Assembly (NCBI GenBank): GCA_002402575.1
Contig: DHGD01000115.1
Span: forward strand, 21,663 to 68,431
Source: Syntrophomonas sp. UBA4807
GTDB taxonomy: Bacteria; Bacillota; Syntrophomonadia; Syntrophomonadales; Syntrophomonadaceae
Reading direction: 5' to 3'
DNA length: 46,769 bases
Positions within the stretch are counted from its first letter, which is position 1. Each line of letters begins with the position of its first letter. Positions 8,822-18,037 of this stretch are shown here, piece after piece. A program made the translations under genes and the position numbers. The notes beneath the pieces were generated by a model. It was not told where the DNA came from. It was given only the letters and a program-made list of their open reading frames with translations, and did not search any database.

Positions 8822-8850
8822 GAGCATTGCTTTATTTAATAGTGTATAAT
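8822..8850 (+). promoter_or_regulatory. Possible sigma-A promoter before yicC
   Basis: A perfect TATAAT lies at 8845-8850. The hexamer 17 bases upstream (GAGCAT) is poor, and a better TTGCTT (8827-8832) is too close. It may drive the yicC-remA-gmk-rpoZ-coaBC group. Confidence 0.3.
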
Positions 8851-8909
8851 ATTAGGGATTCGGTGGAATAATTTGCCGAATCTCATTAATTAGTGAAGGG
8901 TTGTGCAGT

Positions 8910-9788
8910 ATGGTACGAAGTATGACCGGCTTTGGCCGCGGCCAGACACGCGGCCATGGCTATGTGGTTAGCTGTGAGATGCGCGGGGTTAACCATCGCT
9001 TTTTGGATATTCATATAAGAACCTCCCGGCGCTACAGTGTTTTGGAGGAAAAGGTCAAGGAAGAAATCAAGCAGGCGCTGACCCGGGGACGTGTGGAAAT
9101 CAGCCTTACCATCGAGAAAAGCGATGATTCCAGGCGGGCCATTAAGGTTGACAAAGGATTAGCTTTAGCTTATTATAACTATTTGAAGGAATTAGCAGAA
9201 AATCTAAATATTTCACCGGAAATAAGCTTAATTGACGTATTCAGGCTGCCCGAGGTGTTCAGCCTGGAGGATCAGGAAGAAAACCTGGAGACGGTGTGGC
9301 AGGTAGTCCGGGAAGCTCTGCAAGAGGCTCTGACAAGCTTGGTTGATATGCGCACCCGTGAAGGCGTAAATTTGAGCAAAGATATCCTGGCTCGCAATCA
9401 GGGGATATTACGGGCTGTTGAATTATTGGAAGCTCGGTCGCCAGCGGTGGTAGAGGAGTATCAGAACAAGCTCAGGAACCGCCTGGTTGAATTGCTCGCC
9501 GGTGAAGCCGTTGACGAACAACGTATCCTGCAGGAAGCCGCCTTATTTGCTGACCGCATCAATGTAACCGAAGAGTTGGTAAGGCTGAAAAGCCATATCA
9601 TGCATCTGCAAGAGCTAATCAATTCTGATGAATCAGTAGGGCGAAAATGCGATTTTCTGGTTCAGGAGATGTTCCGGGAGATCAATACCGTATCCTCTAA
9701 AGCCAATGACCTGGAGATGAACCGGGTGGTAGTTGAGGTCAAAGCAGAACTGGAGAAGATCCGCGAACAAATGCAAAACATAGAATAA
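8910..9788 (+). CDS. YicC-family endoribonuclease
   Basis: This 292-residue protein is a YicC/YloC-family protein, members of which are endoribonucleases. The hallmark N-terminus is RSMTGFGRG, with EMRGVNHRFLDI near residue 28. The C-terminal conserved block has GRKCDFLVQEMFREINTVSSK and ends in helical ELEKIREQMQNIE. A TTG at 8901 is also in frame, but GAAGGG (8894-8899) is well spaced for the ATG at 8910, and the family begins right before SMTGFGRG. It is followed by remA and gmk, as in Bacillus. Confidence 0.95.
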   Translation: MVRSMTGFGRGQTRGHGYVVSCEMRGVNHRFLDIHIRTSRRYSVLEEKVKEEIKQALTRGRVEISLTIEKSDDSRRAIKVDKGLALAYYNYLKELAENLNISPEISLIDVFRLPEVFSLEDQEENLETVWQVVREALQEALTSLVDMRTREGVNLSKDILARNQGILRAVELLEARSPAVVEEYQNKLRNRLVELLAGEAVDEQRILQEAALFADRINVTEELVRLKSHIMHLQELINSDESVGRKCDFLVQEMFREINTVSSKANDLEMNRVVVEVKAELEKIREQMQNIE

Positions 9789-9790
9789 CT

Positions 9791-9821
9791 GGGAGGTGAA
9801 CCGGTTTTACCGGGTAATATG
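9791..9821 (+). promoter_or_regulatory. remA ribosome binding site with an intervening hairpin
   Basis: The only good Shine-Dalgarno (GGGAGGTGA, 9791-9799) is 19 bases before the ATG at 9819, too far for normal use. Between them a 5-bp hairpin (CCGGT 9801-9805, ACCGG 9809-9813) would shorten the distance to about six bases if folded. No alternative in-frame start exists nearer the Shine-Dalgarno. Confidence 0.55.
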
Positions 9822-10079
9822 GATATCAAATTGGTTAATATCGGATTTGGCAATATCGTAGCCGCAAACCGCATAGTAGCTATCGTCAGCCCCGAATCCG
9901 CGCCGATAAAGAGAATAATTCAGGAAGCCAGGGAGAAAGGCGTCCTGATTGATGCCACTTATGGCCGCCGCACCAGAGCGGTTATAATCTCTGACAGCGC
10001 GCATGTAATCCTTTCAGCCGTGCAGCCTGAAACTGTAGCCAATCGTCTGACTTCCAAGGACATCAACGAAGAAGTCTAA
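9819..10079 (+). CDS. remA: RemA-type regulator (DUF370)
   Basis: This 86-residue protein is RemA, the small DNA-binding activator of matrix and osmoprotection genes in Bacillus. It is recognised by MDIKLVNIGFGNIVAANRI, VSPESAPIKR, GVLIDATYGRRTRAVII and the tail SAHVILSAVQPETVANR. Length and position between yicC and gmk match the family. The translation start uses an unusual hairpin-bridged ribosome binding site. Confidence 0.95.
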   Translation: MDIKLVNIGFGNIVAANRIVAIVSPESAPIKRIIQEAREKGVLIDATYGRRTRAVIISDSAHVILSAVQPETVANRLTSKDINEEV

Positions 10080-10098
10080 CTCGTAGGAAGTGTTGCGT

Positions 10099-10689
10099 TT
10101 GAACACCAGAAAAGGTATCCTCTTTGTTATTTCCGGACCCTCCGGGGTGGGTAAGGGTACGGTGAGGAATGCCGTTCTGTCTAAGCTTGATGATGTACAG
10201 ATGTCAATATCGGCCACTACCCGTCCTCCGCGCAATGGAGAGGTCGATGGGGTTGACTATTTTTTTACCACCCCTGGCCGTTTTCAACAGATGATTGCTG
10301 CCGGAGAATTGCTGGAATGGGCTCTGGTTTATGGAAATCTTTACGGCACCCCCTGCGAGTTTGTTTCCTCAATGCTCCGTAAGGGGAAAGACGTGCTTCT
10401 GGAAATCGATATACAGGGAGCCCTGCAGGTCAAGAAAAAGATGCCTGAAGGGATCTTCATTTTTATCGCGCCGCCTTCGGTGGAAGAACTGTCCAAACGC
10501 CTGTGTGGAAGGGGCAACGATTCTGCCGAGAGCATTCAGTTAAGGCTTTCCGCCTGTCAGGAAGAGATGGATCATATCGAGTATTATGATTATGTGGTAG
10601 TCAACGACCGGATTGAAAATGCGGTCGAAAAGGTGCGTTCCATTATCATAGCGGAACGCTGCAGAAGGAAAAACTTGAATCTGGGGTGA
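10099..10689 (+). CDS. gmk: Guanylate kinase
   Basis: This is a 196-residue ATP:GMP phosphotransferase. The P-loop is SGPSGVGKGTV, followed by the GMP-binding segment SISATTRPPRNGEVDGVDYFF, then LLEWALVYGNLYGTP and LLEIDIQGALQVKK. GTG 10090, TTG 10093 and TTG 10099 are all in frame. AGGAAG at 10085-10090 is best spaced for TTG 10099 (MNTRKGILF), the usual N-terminal length. It makes GDP for the (p)ppGpp and GTP pools and lies next to rpoZ, as is common. Confidence 0.96.
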   Translation: MNTRKGILFVISGPSGVGKGTVRNAVLSKLDDVQMSISATTRPPRNGEVDGVDYFFTTPGRFQQMIAAGELLEWALVYGNLYGTPCEFVSSMLRKGKDVLLEIDIQGALQVKKKMPEGIFIFIAPPSVEELSKRLCGRGNDSAESIQLRLSACQEEMDHIEYYDYVVVNDRIENAVEKVRSIIIAERCRRKNLNLG

Positions 10690-10695
10690 TTTATC

Positions 10696-10905
10696 GTGAT
10701 ACCTCCGTCAACCAAAGACATTATGCAGATCGCGGACAGCAAATATGCGGTGGTGGTCGCAGTAGCCAAGCGGGCCCGGGTATTGTCGGAAAGAAACAAG
10801 AATAATGAAAACAATCGGTTGTCCACCATGGTCACCGAGGCGTTAGATGAGATCAGCCATGGTAAATTAAATGTGGAATTGCTTCCGGACTCCAGGGAGG
10901 GCTGA
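10696..10905 (+). CDS. rpoZ: RNA polymerase omega subunit
   Basis: This 69-residue omega subunit helps assemble the RNA polymerase beta' subunit. It begins with GTG at 10696 (MIPPSTKDIM) after GGGGTGA. The characteristic segments are DSKYAVVVAVAKRARVL and MVTEALDEISHGKL. It is three bases from coaBC and six from gmk, in the conserved gmk-rpoZ-coaBC order. Confidence 0.95.
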   Translation: MIPPSTKDIMQIADSKYAVVVAVAKRARVLSERNKNNENNRLSTMVTEALDEISHGKLNVELLPDSREG

Positions 10906-10907
10906 CA

Positions 10908-12110
10908 ATGCCGAAAACAGTAGGAATAGGGATCACCGGCGGTATAGCCGCCTATAAAATAGCCGACCTGGTCAGCAGGTTGAAAAAGGATGAACGTGAT
11001 ATTGACGTTATCGTGGTGATGACCGAAGGGGCCGCCAGGTTCATTACCCCGCTGACTATGAAAACCCTGTCCGGGCGTGAAGTATTGACCGATATATGGG
11101 CGCCTTCACAAGAGTGGAAGGTTCAGCATATAGGTATTGCCGAACAACTGGACCTATTGGTGATCGCACCCGCAACCGCCAATTTTATCGCTAAAATAGC
11201 CTGCGGCATAGGAGACGATCTGCTTTCCACCATCGTTTTGGCCAACACCGCGCCGCTTTTGGTGGTGCCGGCCATGAATACCAATATGTACCGCAATGCC
11301 ATAGTGCAGGAAAATATTAAAAAACTTGTCAATACGGGAATCAATGTCATGGAACCGGCAACCGGTGTGCTGGCCTGCGGTGCCAGCGGTGAGGGGCGTC
11401 TTCCCGAGGTGGAATCGATTTATGAACAGATCACCACTATGCTCTTCCCCCGCACAGAATTATTGGGTAAGCGTGTTTTGGTCAACGCCGGGACAACCTG
11501 CGAGGATATCGACCCGGTTCGTTTCATCTCCAACCGCGGCACCGGCAAAATGGGTTATGCTATCGCCGAAGAAGCGGCATCTAGAGGCGCTGATGTAATA
11601 CTGGTAAGCGGCCGCACGCATCTTGCTCCTCCCCCAGGGGTAAAAGTAATCTCCGTATGGGGGGCTGAAGAGATGTGTAACGCGATGTTAAAATACCAGC
11701 CTGCGTGTGACATAATAATAGGCGCCGCCGCGGTTGGGGACTTTACTGTGGCCCGGGCGGCTCAACAGAAGATCAAGAAAACCGGCAACGGTGATCAAAC
11801 CCTGGTCCTGGAACTGGTCGGCACTCCCGATATCCTTAAGACCCTGGGAGCCAGAAAACAGCCCGGTCAGATTATGGTGGGCTTTGCCGCTGAAACGGAG
11901 AACCTCCTGGAAAATGCCCTCCACAAGCTGGCCGCCAAGAATCTGGATGTCATTGTGGCCAATGACATAACCATGGAAGGCGCTGGATTTGCCATCGACA
12001 CCAATATAGTGACCATTATTGACCGTAACGGTGAAATTACCGCCTTGCCCAAGATGACTAAAAGAGATGTCGCAACTGCTATTATTGATAAAATAGCGGC
12101 CTTGCTGTAA
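10908..12110 (+). CDS. coaBC: Bifunctional phosphopantothenoylcysteine decarboxylase / phosphopantothenate-cysteine ligase
   Basis: This 400-residue protein makes 4'-phosphopantetheine for coenzyme A. The N-terminal FMN-dependent decarboxylase (CoaC, about 1-185) shows GITGGIAAYK, the catalytic His in VQHIGIAE, APATANFIAKIACGIGDDLL, PAMNTNMY and the substrate-flap Cys in VLACGASGEGRL. The C-terminal CTP-dependent ligase (CoaB, about 190-400) begins KRVLVNAGTTCEDIDPVRFI with SNRGTGKMG and later VGFAAET. The ATG at 10908 follows GGAGGG. It is part of the operon through metK. Confidence 0.97.
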   Translation: MPKTVGIGITGGIAAYKIADLVSRLKKDERDIDVIVVMTEGAARFITPLTMKTLSGREVLTDIWAPSQEWKVQHIGIAEQLDLLVIAPATANFIAKIACGIGDDLLSTIVLANTAPLLVVPAMNTNMYRNAIVQENIKKLVNTGINVMEPATGVLACGASGEGRLPEVESIYEQITTMLFPRTELLGKRVLVNAGTTCEDIDPVRFISNRGTGKMGYAIAEEAASRGADVILVSGRTHLAPPPGVKVISVWGAEEMCNAMLKYQPACDIIIGAAAVGDFTVARAAQQKIKKTGNGDQTLVLELVGTPDILKTLGARKQPGQIMVGFAAETENLLENALHKLAAKNLDVIVANDITMEGAGFAIDTNIVTIIDRNGEITALPKMTKRDVATAIIDKIAALL

Positions 12111-12133
12111 AGCGAATTAAGGAGATGAAACAG

Positions 12134-13324
12134 GTGGCCAAGAGATTATTCACTTCAGAATCCGTTACGGAAGGACACCCTGATAAGATTGCGGACCAGA
12201 TTTCGGATACTATACTGGACGCCATCCTGGCTCAGGATCCCTATGGCCGGGTGGCGGCCGAGACCCTGGTAACCACCGGACTGGTACTGGTTTCTGGAGA
12301 AATCACCACCGAATGTTATGTGGATATACCCAAACTGGTCAGACAGACAATCCGGGAAATCGGTTATACCCGCGCCAAATTTGGATTTGACTCCGAAACC
12401 TGCGCGGTGCTCACCGCTCTGGACGAGCAGTCCGGAGATATCGCTCTGGGAGTAGATAAAGCCTATGAGGCCAAAGCCGGGGCTATGCAGGATGAAACTC
12501 AGGAGAGCCTGGGTGCGGGCGACCAGGGCATGATGTTCGGTTATGCCAGCAATGAAACCCCGGAATTGATGCCTATGCCTATCTCACTAGCTCACAAACT
12601 AGCCATGCGTCTGTCTGAGGTGCGCAAGCAGCAGATAGTGGGCTATTTGCGTCCCGACGGCAAGACTCAGGTTACTGTGGAGTACATTGATGATCAGCCT
12701 GCCCGCATAGATACCATCGTGATTTCCTGCCAGCATCATCCTGAAGCTGAACATGACACCATCGAACGGGATATGCTGGAACATGTTATTAAACCGGTAG
12801 TGCCTTCAAACATGATCGACGCCAAGACCCGTTACTTCATCAATCCCACCGGGCGGTTCGTGATAGGAGGGCCGCAGGGGGACTGTGGTCTGACGGGACG
12901 CAAGATAATTGTAGACACCTATGGCGGAATGGCCCGTCATGGGGGAGGGGCATTTTCCGGAAAAGACCCCACTAAAGTCGACCGTTCCGCATCTTATGCG
13001 GCTCGCTATGTGGCAAAAAATATTGTGGCGGCAGGGATTGCCGACCGCTGTGAAATACAACTGGCTTACGCCATCGGGGTAGCCTATCCGATTTCGGTAA
13101 GGGTTGAGACCTTTGGAACCGGTAAGATTACCGATGAAGACATAACCGCGTTGATAACCAAAAATTTCGATTTACGGCCTGGCGCAATCATAAAAAATCT
13201 TCAGCTGCGAAGGCCGATTTACAAAAAGACGGCGGCATATGGTCATTTTGGCCGCAATGATCCTGATTTCACCTGGGAACAGACTGATAAGGCCGATGCA
13301 TTGAGACAACAGGCCGGATTGTAA
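12134..13324 (+). CDS. metK: S-adenosylmethionine synthetase
   Basis: This 396-residue enzyme makes SAM from methionine and ATP. Visible motifs are RLFTSESVTEGHPDKIADQISD, GAGDQGMMFGYA, the P-loop-like GGGAFSGKDPTKVDRSASY and the C-terminal HFGRNDPDFTWE. An ATG at 12125 lies only one base after AAGGAG, so GTG at 12134 (MAKRLF), spaced ten bases, is the likely start. No SAM riboswitch precedes it. It lies 23 bases behind coaBC and seems to be expressed as part of that operon, an insertion relative to the Bacillus order. Confidence 0.97.
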   Translation: MAKRLFTSESVTEGHPDKIADQISDTILDAILAQDPYGRVAAETLVTTGLVLVSGEITTECYVDIPKLVRQTIREIGYTRAKFGFDSETCAVLTALDEQSGDIALGVDKAYEAKAGAMQDETQESLGAGDQGMMFGYASNETPELMPMPISLAHKLAMRLSEVRKQQIVGYLRPDGKTQVTVEYIDDQPARIDTIVISCQHHPEAEHDTIERDMLEHVIKPVVPSNMIDAKTRYFINPTGRFVIGGPQGDCGLTGRKIIVDTYGGMARHGGGAFSGKDPTKVDRSASYAARYVAKNIVAAGIADRCEIQLAYAIGVAYPISVRVETFGTGKITDEDITALITKNFDLRPGAIIKNLQLRRPIYKKTAAYGHFGRNDPDFTWEQTDKADALRQQAGL

Positions 13325-13346
13325 CATCTTTTCATAGACAGACAAT

Positions 13347-13409
13347 GCCGCAGAGAAGTGACGACCTGGAGCCATACCGGACTGGTCGCAGTCATCTGCG
13401 GCTTGTTTA
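13347..13409 (+). terminator. Long imperfect hairpin between metK and priA
   Basis: GCCGCAGA (13347-13354) pairs perfectly with TCTGCGGC (13395-13402), with further interrupted pairing inside (GACC with GGTC), followed by TTGTTTAT. It looks like a moderate terminator or attenuator separating metK from priA. Confidence 0.6.
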
Positions 13410-13445
13410 TGTGAACATTGGGAAACCGCGTTAAAAGGATATATT

Positions 13446-15830
13446 ATGCATTGTGTACAAGTGTTGATCAACCTGCCCACCACCAGAATGGACAAATACC
13501 TGACATATCGGGTCCCTGCCCGCTTGGATGAGCAGGTCCTGTTAGGGAAAAGAGTTTTGGTGCACCTGGGCTCCAAACTACGCGAAGGCTATGTGGTGGC
13601 TGAAGATGCGCCCGATGTAGGCCAAGCTGCTTTAAAGCCAATATTGCAGATCCTTGATCCCCATCCGGTTATTGATCACGCTATGCTGAATTTGGCCAGG
13701 TGGATGGCGGACAGCTATCTGTGCCCGCTTTCAACAGCCTTATATGCCATCTTGCCCAGACCGTTGCGGCATAAAAAGGGGCGCATGGTAGTTCCCCTGG
13801 CGGAACCTGAGATGGTGTCCTTGGCGGAGATGGAACATGACGTTGCCAGGGTAATGCACCGCCTCTGGGATGCTGGTCCGATTCCCTACCAGCAGGCTCT
13901 GCGACTGGCAGGCGAAGATGAACTGGAAAAATTACAGCTGCAGGGTATGATCACCCTGTCGGGATATTACCACATGAAACCTCCTAAAACGGAACAATAT
14001 TACGTTTTAGGAGATATAGACGCCGAAGAGATGGAAAACCGTCTCAGCCAGAAGGCCCCCCGCCAGGCGCAAGCGCTGCGCGTCTGCCGGCAACGAGGTA
14101 TTATTGAAGCCTCTGTGCTGGAAAAACTGGTGCCCAGAGCCAGCCTCAGGGCGTTGCTTAACAAGGGCTACCTGCGGCTTTCGGCTCCGCCCTCTCAGCA
14201 CCTTTCTTCCAGCCTGGCGCTCTCCGCGGAACAACAGACGGCCTTGACGGCTCTGGAGCCACAACTCAAGAAGAAGCAATTCGGAGTCTCCTTGTTGCAT
14301 GGGGTTACCGCCAGCGGCAAAACGGAAATATATATGCAGGCTATCCAAAAAACACTGGACAGTGGCCGTCAGGCTATAATGATGGTGCCGGAGATCGCCC
14401 TGACCAGGCATCTGCAACAATTGTATCAGGCTCGCTTCGCGGGATTGGCAGTGCTGCACAGCCAGATGGCGGATGGGGAACGTTATCAATCCTGGCAGCG
14501 CGTTAAAGCCGGGCAGGCTGAAGTGGTTCTGGGTACTCGTTCGGCGGTGTTTGCCCCTCTGCCCAGACCGGGGCTGTTCATACTGGACGAAGAACATGAA
14601 ACTACTTATAAACAGGAGGAGACCCCCCGCTACCATGCACGTGAAGTGGCCCTGTTCCGCGCCAAACAGGAAGGTGCCACAGTCATACTGGGAAGCGCCA
14701 CCCCTTCCTTGGAAAGCTATTACCGGGCTGTCAAGGGAGAATTCGGCCTGTTGAGTATGCCGGAGCGAATCGCCCCGGCTCGTCAACCGACAGTGAGGAT
14801 AATTGATATGCGCCAGAATTTCCGCCACGACACTCAGGGGGCCATTTCAGCACAACTGACCCAGGCGATACATGAACGTCTGGAACGCGGGGAGCAGACC
14901 ATATTGTTTCTCAACCGCCGGGGTTACGCTCCGGTGACCATCTGCCGCTGCTGCGGGCAGAGCATAATGTGTCCCCACTGTGCGGTGTCGCTCACCTATC
15001 ATCGTGACAGCGACAGCTATCTGTGCCACTACTGTGACTACCGCCAGGAGGTGCCGCACAATTGCCCGTCCTGCGGAATGCCCGGCCTGCATCCGCTGGG
15101 CTCAGGCACGCAAAAAATAGAAGAGGAGGTCGGGAGACTTTTCCCCCAAGCCCGGATCGGGCGGTTGGATATGGATAGCAGCCGGCGTAAGGGAATTCAG
15201 AATAAAATTCTGGATAGCATGCAAAACCGGCAGATGGACATATTGATCGGCACACAGATGGTGGCCAAAGGTTTGGATTATCCCGGGGTCAGCCTGGTAG
15301 GGGTGGTGGATGCTGACATCTTACTGCATTTGCCCGACTTCCGTGCCTATGAAAGAACAATGCAGCTGATCGTTCAGGCCGCGGGGCGAGCTGGCCGTGG
15401 TCAGGATCGCGGAGAAGTGTTGATACAGACCTATAATCCGGAACACGAAGTCATCGCGTGGGCCGCACGCTACGATTATAAAGGCTTTTATCAGGCTGAG
15501 ATTGAAGCTCGCAGGCTGCTGCAATACCCTCCCTATGTACACATCATGCGCATAGTGATATGGGATGAGCAAGAAGGGCGCGGCCAATTGATTGCGGCAG
15601 ACATTTTTAATCGCATTTATGAGATAATAGATGCCAAAGAGGATCAGATAATAATTCTCGGCCCCGCGCCATGCCCCATAAACCGCCTGCGCGGCAAGTA
15701 TCGCCGGCAGATTCTGGTCAAGGCGGGCAACCGGGAGATGTTGGGCAGTATAGGCCGCAGCCTGTTGGAATTGAAATATCCGCCGCCAGTGCGCATAGAG
15801 ATAGATATAGACCCAATGTCAACTTTGTAG
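13446..15830 (+). CDS. priA: Primosomal replication-restart helicase PriA
   Basis: This 794-residue protein is PriA, a 3'-5' DNA helicase that reloads the replisome at stalled forks. The N-terminal 3'BD (about 1-105) is followed by the helicase core, with Walker A GVTASGKTEIY near 283, DEEH box ILDEEHETTYKQE near 380 and GSATPSLESYY. An insert of eight zinc-binding cysteines follows (CRCCGQSIMCPHC...CHYCDYR...CPSCG, about 500-545). Later motifs are GTQMVAKGLDYPGVSLVGVV and QAAGRAGRG. Length and order are normal. Confidence 0.97.
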   Translation: MHCVQVLINLPTTRMDKYLTYRVPARLDEQVLLGKRVLVHLGSKLREGYVVAEDAPDVGQAALKPILQILDPHPVIDHAMLNLARWMADSYLCPLSTALYAILPRPLRHKKGRMVVPLAEPEMVSLAEMEHDVARVMHRLWDAGPIPYQQALRLAGEDELEKLQLQGMITLSGYYHMKPPKTEQYYVLGDIDAEEMENRLSQKAPRQAQALRVCRQRGIIEASVLEKLVPRASLRALLNKGYLRLSAPPSQHLSSSLALSAEQQTALTALEPQLKKKQFGVSLLHGVTASGKTEIYMQAIQKTLDSGRQAIMMVPEIALTRHLQQLYQARFAGLAVLHSQMADGERYQSWQRVKAGQAEVVLGTRSAVFAPLPRPGLFILDEEHETTYKQEETPRYHAREVALFRAKQEGATVILGSATPSLESYYRAVKGEFGLLSMPERIAPARQPTVRIIDMRQNFRHDTQGAISAQLTQAIHERLERGEQTILFLNRRGYAPVTICRCCGQSIMCPHCAVSLTYHRDSDSYLCHYCDYRQEVPHNCPSCGMPGLHPLGSGTQKIEEEVGRLFPQARIGRLDMDSSRRKGIQNKILDSMQNRQMDILIGTQMVAKGLDYPGVSLVGVVDADILLHLPDFRAYERTMQLIVQAAGRAGRGQDRGEVLIQTYNPEHEVIAWAARYDYKGFYQAEIEARRLLQYPPYVHIMRIVIWDEQEGRGQLIAADIFNRIYEIIDAKEDQIIILGPAPCPINRLRGKYRRQILVKAGNREMLGSIGRSLLELKYPPPVRIEIDIDPMSTL

Positions 15831-15872
15831 AGGTATTAAGCTTAATCTGATGCCATGTAAGGAGAGTGTTCA

Positions 15873-16328
15873 ATGGCCGTATACCAAGTTTTAAAAATCC
15901 CTGACGAAACTCTGCGGACCCGCTCTGCCCCGGTTGCCAAGATAAACAGCGGTATCATACGGGTTCTGGACAATATGCGCGATACCCTTTATGCTGAACA
16001 GGGGCTGGGACTGGCTGCTCCGCAGATCGGGGTCTTAAAGCGCATCATCGTGATCGACACCGGGGAACAGTATATCGAACTGATAAACCCGGAGATAACC
16101 AGTCGCGAGGGAGAAAAGATCGGTACCGAGGGCTGCCTGAGCGTGCCGGGAATCATCGGCCGGGTGGCGCGTTCCCTGCACGTGAAGGCCAGGGGCTTAA
16201 ACCGGCAGGGGGAAGAGGTGGAACTGTCCGCCAGCGACCTTCTGGCCAAAGCCCTGCAGCATGAAATCGATCATTTGGATGGGGTGCTGTTCATTGACAA
16301 AGCTATTGAAACCAGAAAAGAACGATGA
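15873..16328 (+). CDS. def: Peptide deformylase
   Basis: This 151-residue Fe2+/Zn2+ hydrolase removes the N-formyl group from nascent proteins. All three family motifs are present: GLGLAAPQIG, EGCLSVPG (metal Cys) and QHEIDHLDG (two metal His and the catalytic Glu). The ATG at 15873 follows AAGGAGAG. Its end is 10 bases before the fmt start, matching the functional pairing of formylation and deformylation. Confidence 0.97.
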   Translation: MAVYQVLKIPDETLRTRSAPVAKINSGIIRVLDNMRDTLYAEQGLGLAAPQIGVLKRIIVIDTGEQYIELINPEITSREGEKIGTEGCLSVPGIIGRVARSLHVKARGLNRQGEEVELSASDLLAKALQHEIDHLDGVLFIDKAIETRKER

Positions 16329-16338
16329 GGATAGCGCT

Positions 16339-17268
16339 TTGAAAATTGTATTTATGGGAACCGCCCCGTTTGCGGTGCCCTGCCTGAAGGCCCTGCTGCA
16401 AGCCGGGCATACCGTTTGCGGGGTGATTACCCAACCCGACAAGCCCCGCGGACGGGGGCATAAGACGTCATACAGCCCGGTCAAGGAATATGCGCTGCAA
16501 CAGGGGCTTGAGATCTGTCAGCCGCAGAAGGTCAAATCCGTGGAGGCATTGCGCCGGATAATAGCCTGGAATCCCGATCTGATTACCGTGGTGGCATACG
16601 GGCAGATTATTCCCGAGAGCATACTGACTTTGCCCCCCTGCGGGTGCATAAATGTGCATGGTTCGCTGTTGCCCCTCTACCGCGGCGCGGCGCCCATCCA
16701 AAGAGCGCTTATGGCCGGAGAGAAGGTGACCGGGGTAACCACCATGTATATGGATAAAGGACTGGATACCGGCGATATTATCAGACGAGCCGAAATGACC
16801 ATCGACGATGACATTGATTATGGGGAATTGCAGGAGCGCTTGGCCGAAATGGGGGCTGAGCTATTGTTGCTGACCATAAACGATATTGTGGCGGGTACGG
16901 TTTGCCGTGAGCCTCAGGATTCCGGCCTGGCTACCTATGCTCCGGCTTTGGCGGGGAGCGATGAGCTGATCTGCTGGGATAAGCCCGCCGAGGCCATACA
17001 CAACCAGATTCGCGCGCTCAGTCCCCAGCCCGGCGCCTACACCACCATTGACGGCAGCAAGCTCAAAATATACCGCAGCCGGGTAATAGACACCACCGCC
17101 TCGGGAAGACCGGGGACGGTCACATCCGTATCCACTGGCCTGTCGGTACAGACTGGACAAGGCTTGCTGGAACTTCTGGAAGTACAAAAGGAAGGGCGCA
17201 AGCGTATGCCAGCCCGGGATTTCGCCGCCGGGCAGCGTATCGCGGCAGGAATTGCCCTGGGAAGTTGA
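16339..17268 (+). CDS. fmt: Methionyl-tRNA formyltransferase
   Basis: This 309-residue enzyme transfers a formyl group from 10-formyl-THF to initiator Met-tRNA. Motifs are MKIVFMGTAPFAVP, the catalytic region NVHGSLLPLYRGAAPIQRALMAGE, GVTTMYMDKGLDTGDI and a C-terminal OB-like domain from about 205. The open frame extends back to 16261 inside def, but TTG at 16339, spaced eight bases from GAGG (16327-16330), gives the family N-terminus. Confidence 0.97.
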   Translation: MKIVFMGTAPFAVPCLKALLQAGHTVCGVITQPDKPRGRGHKTSYSPVKEYALQQGLEICQPQKVKSVEALRRIIAWNPDLITVVAYGQIIPESILTLPPCGCINVHGSLLPLYRGAAPIQRALMAGEKVTGVTTMYMDKGLDTGDIIRRAEMTIDDDIDYGELQERLAEMGAELLLLTINDIVAGTVCREPQDSGLATYAPALAGSDELICWDKPAEAIHNQIRALSPQPGAYTTIDGSKLKIYRSRVIDTTASGRPGTVTSVSTGLSVQTGQGLLELLEVQKEGRKRMPARDFAAGQRIAAGIALGS

Positions 17269-17278
17269 GGAAAGGGCA

Positions 17279-18037
17279 ATGCAGGTAAAAAAACGTCTTT
17301 ATATAGGCTTGCTTGCGGTGAGCCTGCTAATAGTCATCGGGTTGGCAGCCTTGTTGTGGTATCTGTTCGCCAACCGCGCCTTGCTTATCAATCAAGTGGT
17401 GCTGATAAGCCTGGCTTATGTTGCGGCGGTCCTTTTTGCCTTGCTAGGCTTGGGAATACTGGGCATCGTTATTATGATCAAACGTTCTAAAAGCGTGCCC
17501 TCGCTGGAGGCAGTGACCTTGTGGGCCAATGAGATGTTGTTTCCCATGGCTCTTTTGACCGGTAAATTTTTTGGCATTGACAAAGAAAAAATCCTCAAAT
17601 CTTACATTTCGGTGAATAACTATTTAGTAGGCAATAAAAAACTGGCATTAAAGAGTTCCGATATAATGATTCTGTTGCCGCATTGCTTGCAAAACTCGGA
17701 ATGCAAGTTCAAGATTACTATCGACGTAGAAAACTGTAAAAAATGCGGTAAATGCAAGATAAGTGATTTAAGGGAATTGGCTGAACGCTATCGGGTCAAA
17801 CTGCGTGTTGCAACCGGCGGCACTCTGGCTAGAAAATGGATTCAGGAAAACCATCCCAAGGCGGTTATCGCCGTAGCCTGTGAACGAGATCTGTCTGCAG
17901 GCATACAGGACACTGGTGAACTCCCTGTCTTGGGAGTCTTGAACTGCAGGCCCAACGGGCCATGTATAAATACTGACGTAGATGTGGCAGAGATTGAACG
18001 GGCTCTGCTCATCATGCTTAGCAAAGGAGGTTTATGA
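17279..18037 (+). CDS. DUF116 membrane protein
   Basis: This 252-residue protein belongs to the DUF116 family, whose function is not established. Two hydrophobic segments lie at about residues 6-29 and 37-63. The cytosolic part then has MILLPHCLQNSECKFK, the Cys-rich CKKCGKCKI near 160, the small-residue loop RVATGGTLAR near 180, and VACERDLSAGI with LNCRPNGPCINTDVD near 225. The conserved cysteines suggest a metal or Fe-S site. AAAGGG before ATG 17279 decides the start over an in-frame ATG at 17252. It overlaps the YugP-like gene and lies between fmt and rsmB, a common clostridial insertion. Confidence 0.88.
   Translation: MQVKKRLYIGLLAVSLLIVIGLAALLWYLFANRALLINQVVLISLAYVAAVLFALLGLGILGIVIMIKRSKSVPSLEAVTLWANEMLFPMALLTGKFFGIDKEKILKSYISVNNYLVGNKKLALKSSDIMILLPHCLQNSECKFKITIDVENCKKCGKCKISDLRELAERYRVKLRVATGGTLARKWIQENHPKAVIAVACERDLSAGIQDTGELPVLGVLNCRPNGPCINTDVDVAEIERALLIMLSKGGL

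Noticed and set aside
12111..12133. SAM riboswitch before metK
   Set aside because: The gap to coaBC is only 23 bases, far too short for one.
14007..14828. Minus-strand open frame (273 codons) opposite priA
   Set aside because: Fully inside the well-supported priA gene, with no recognisable protein features.
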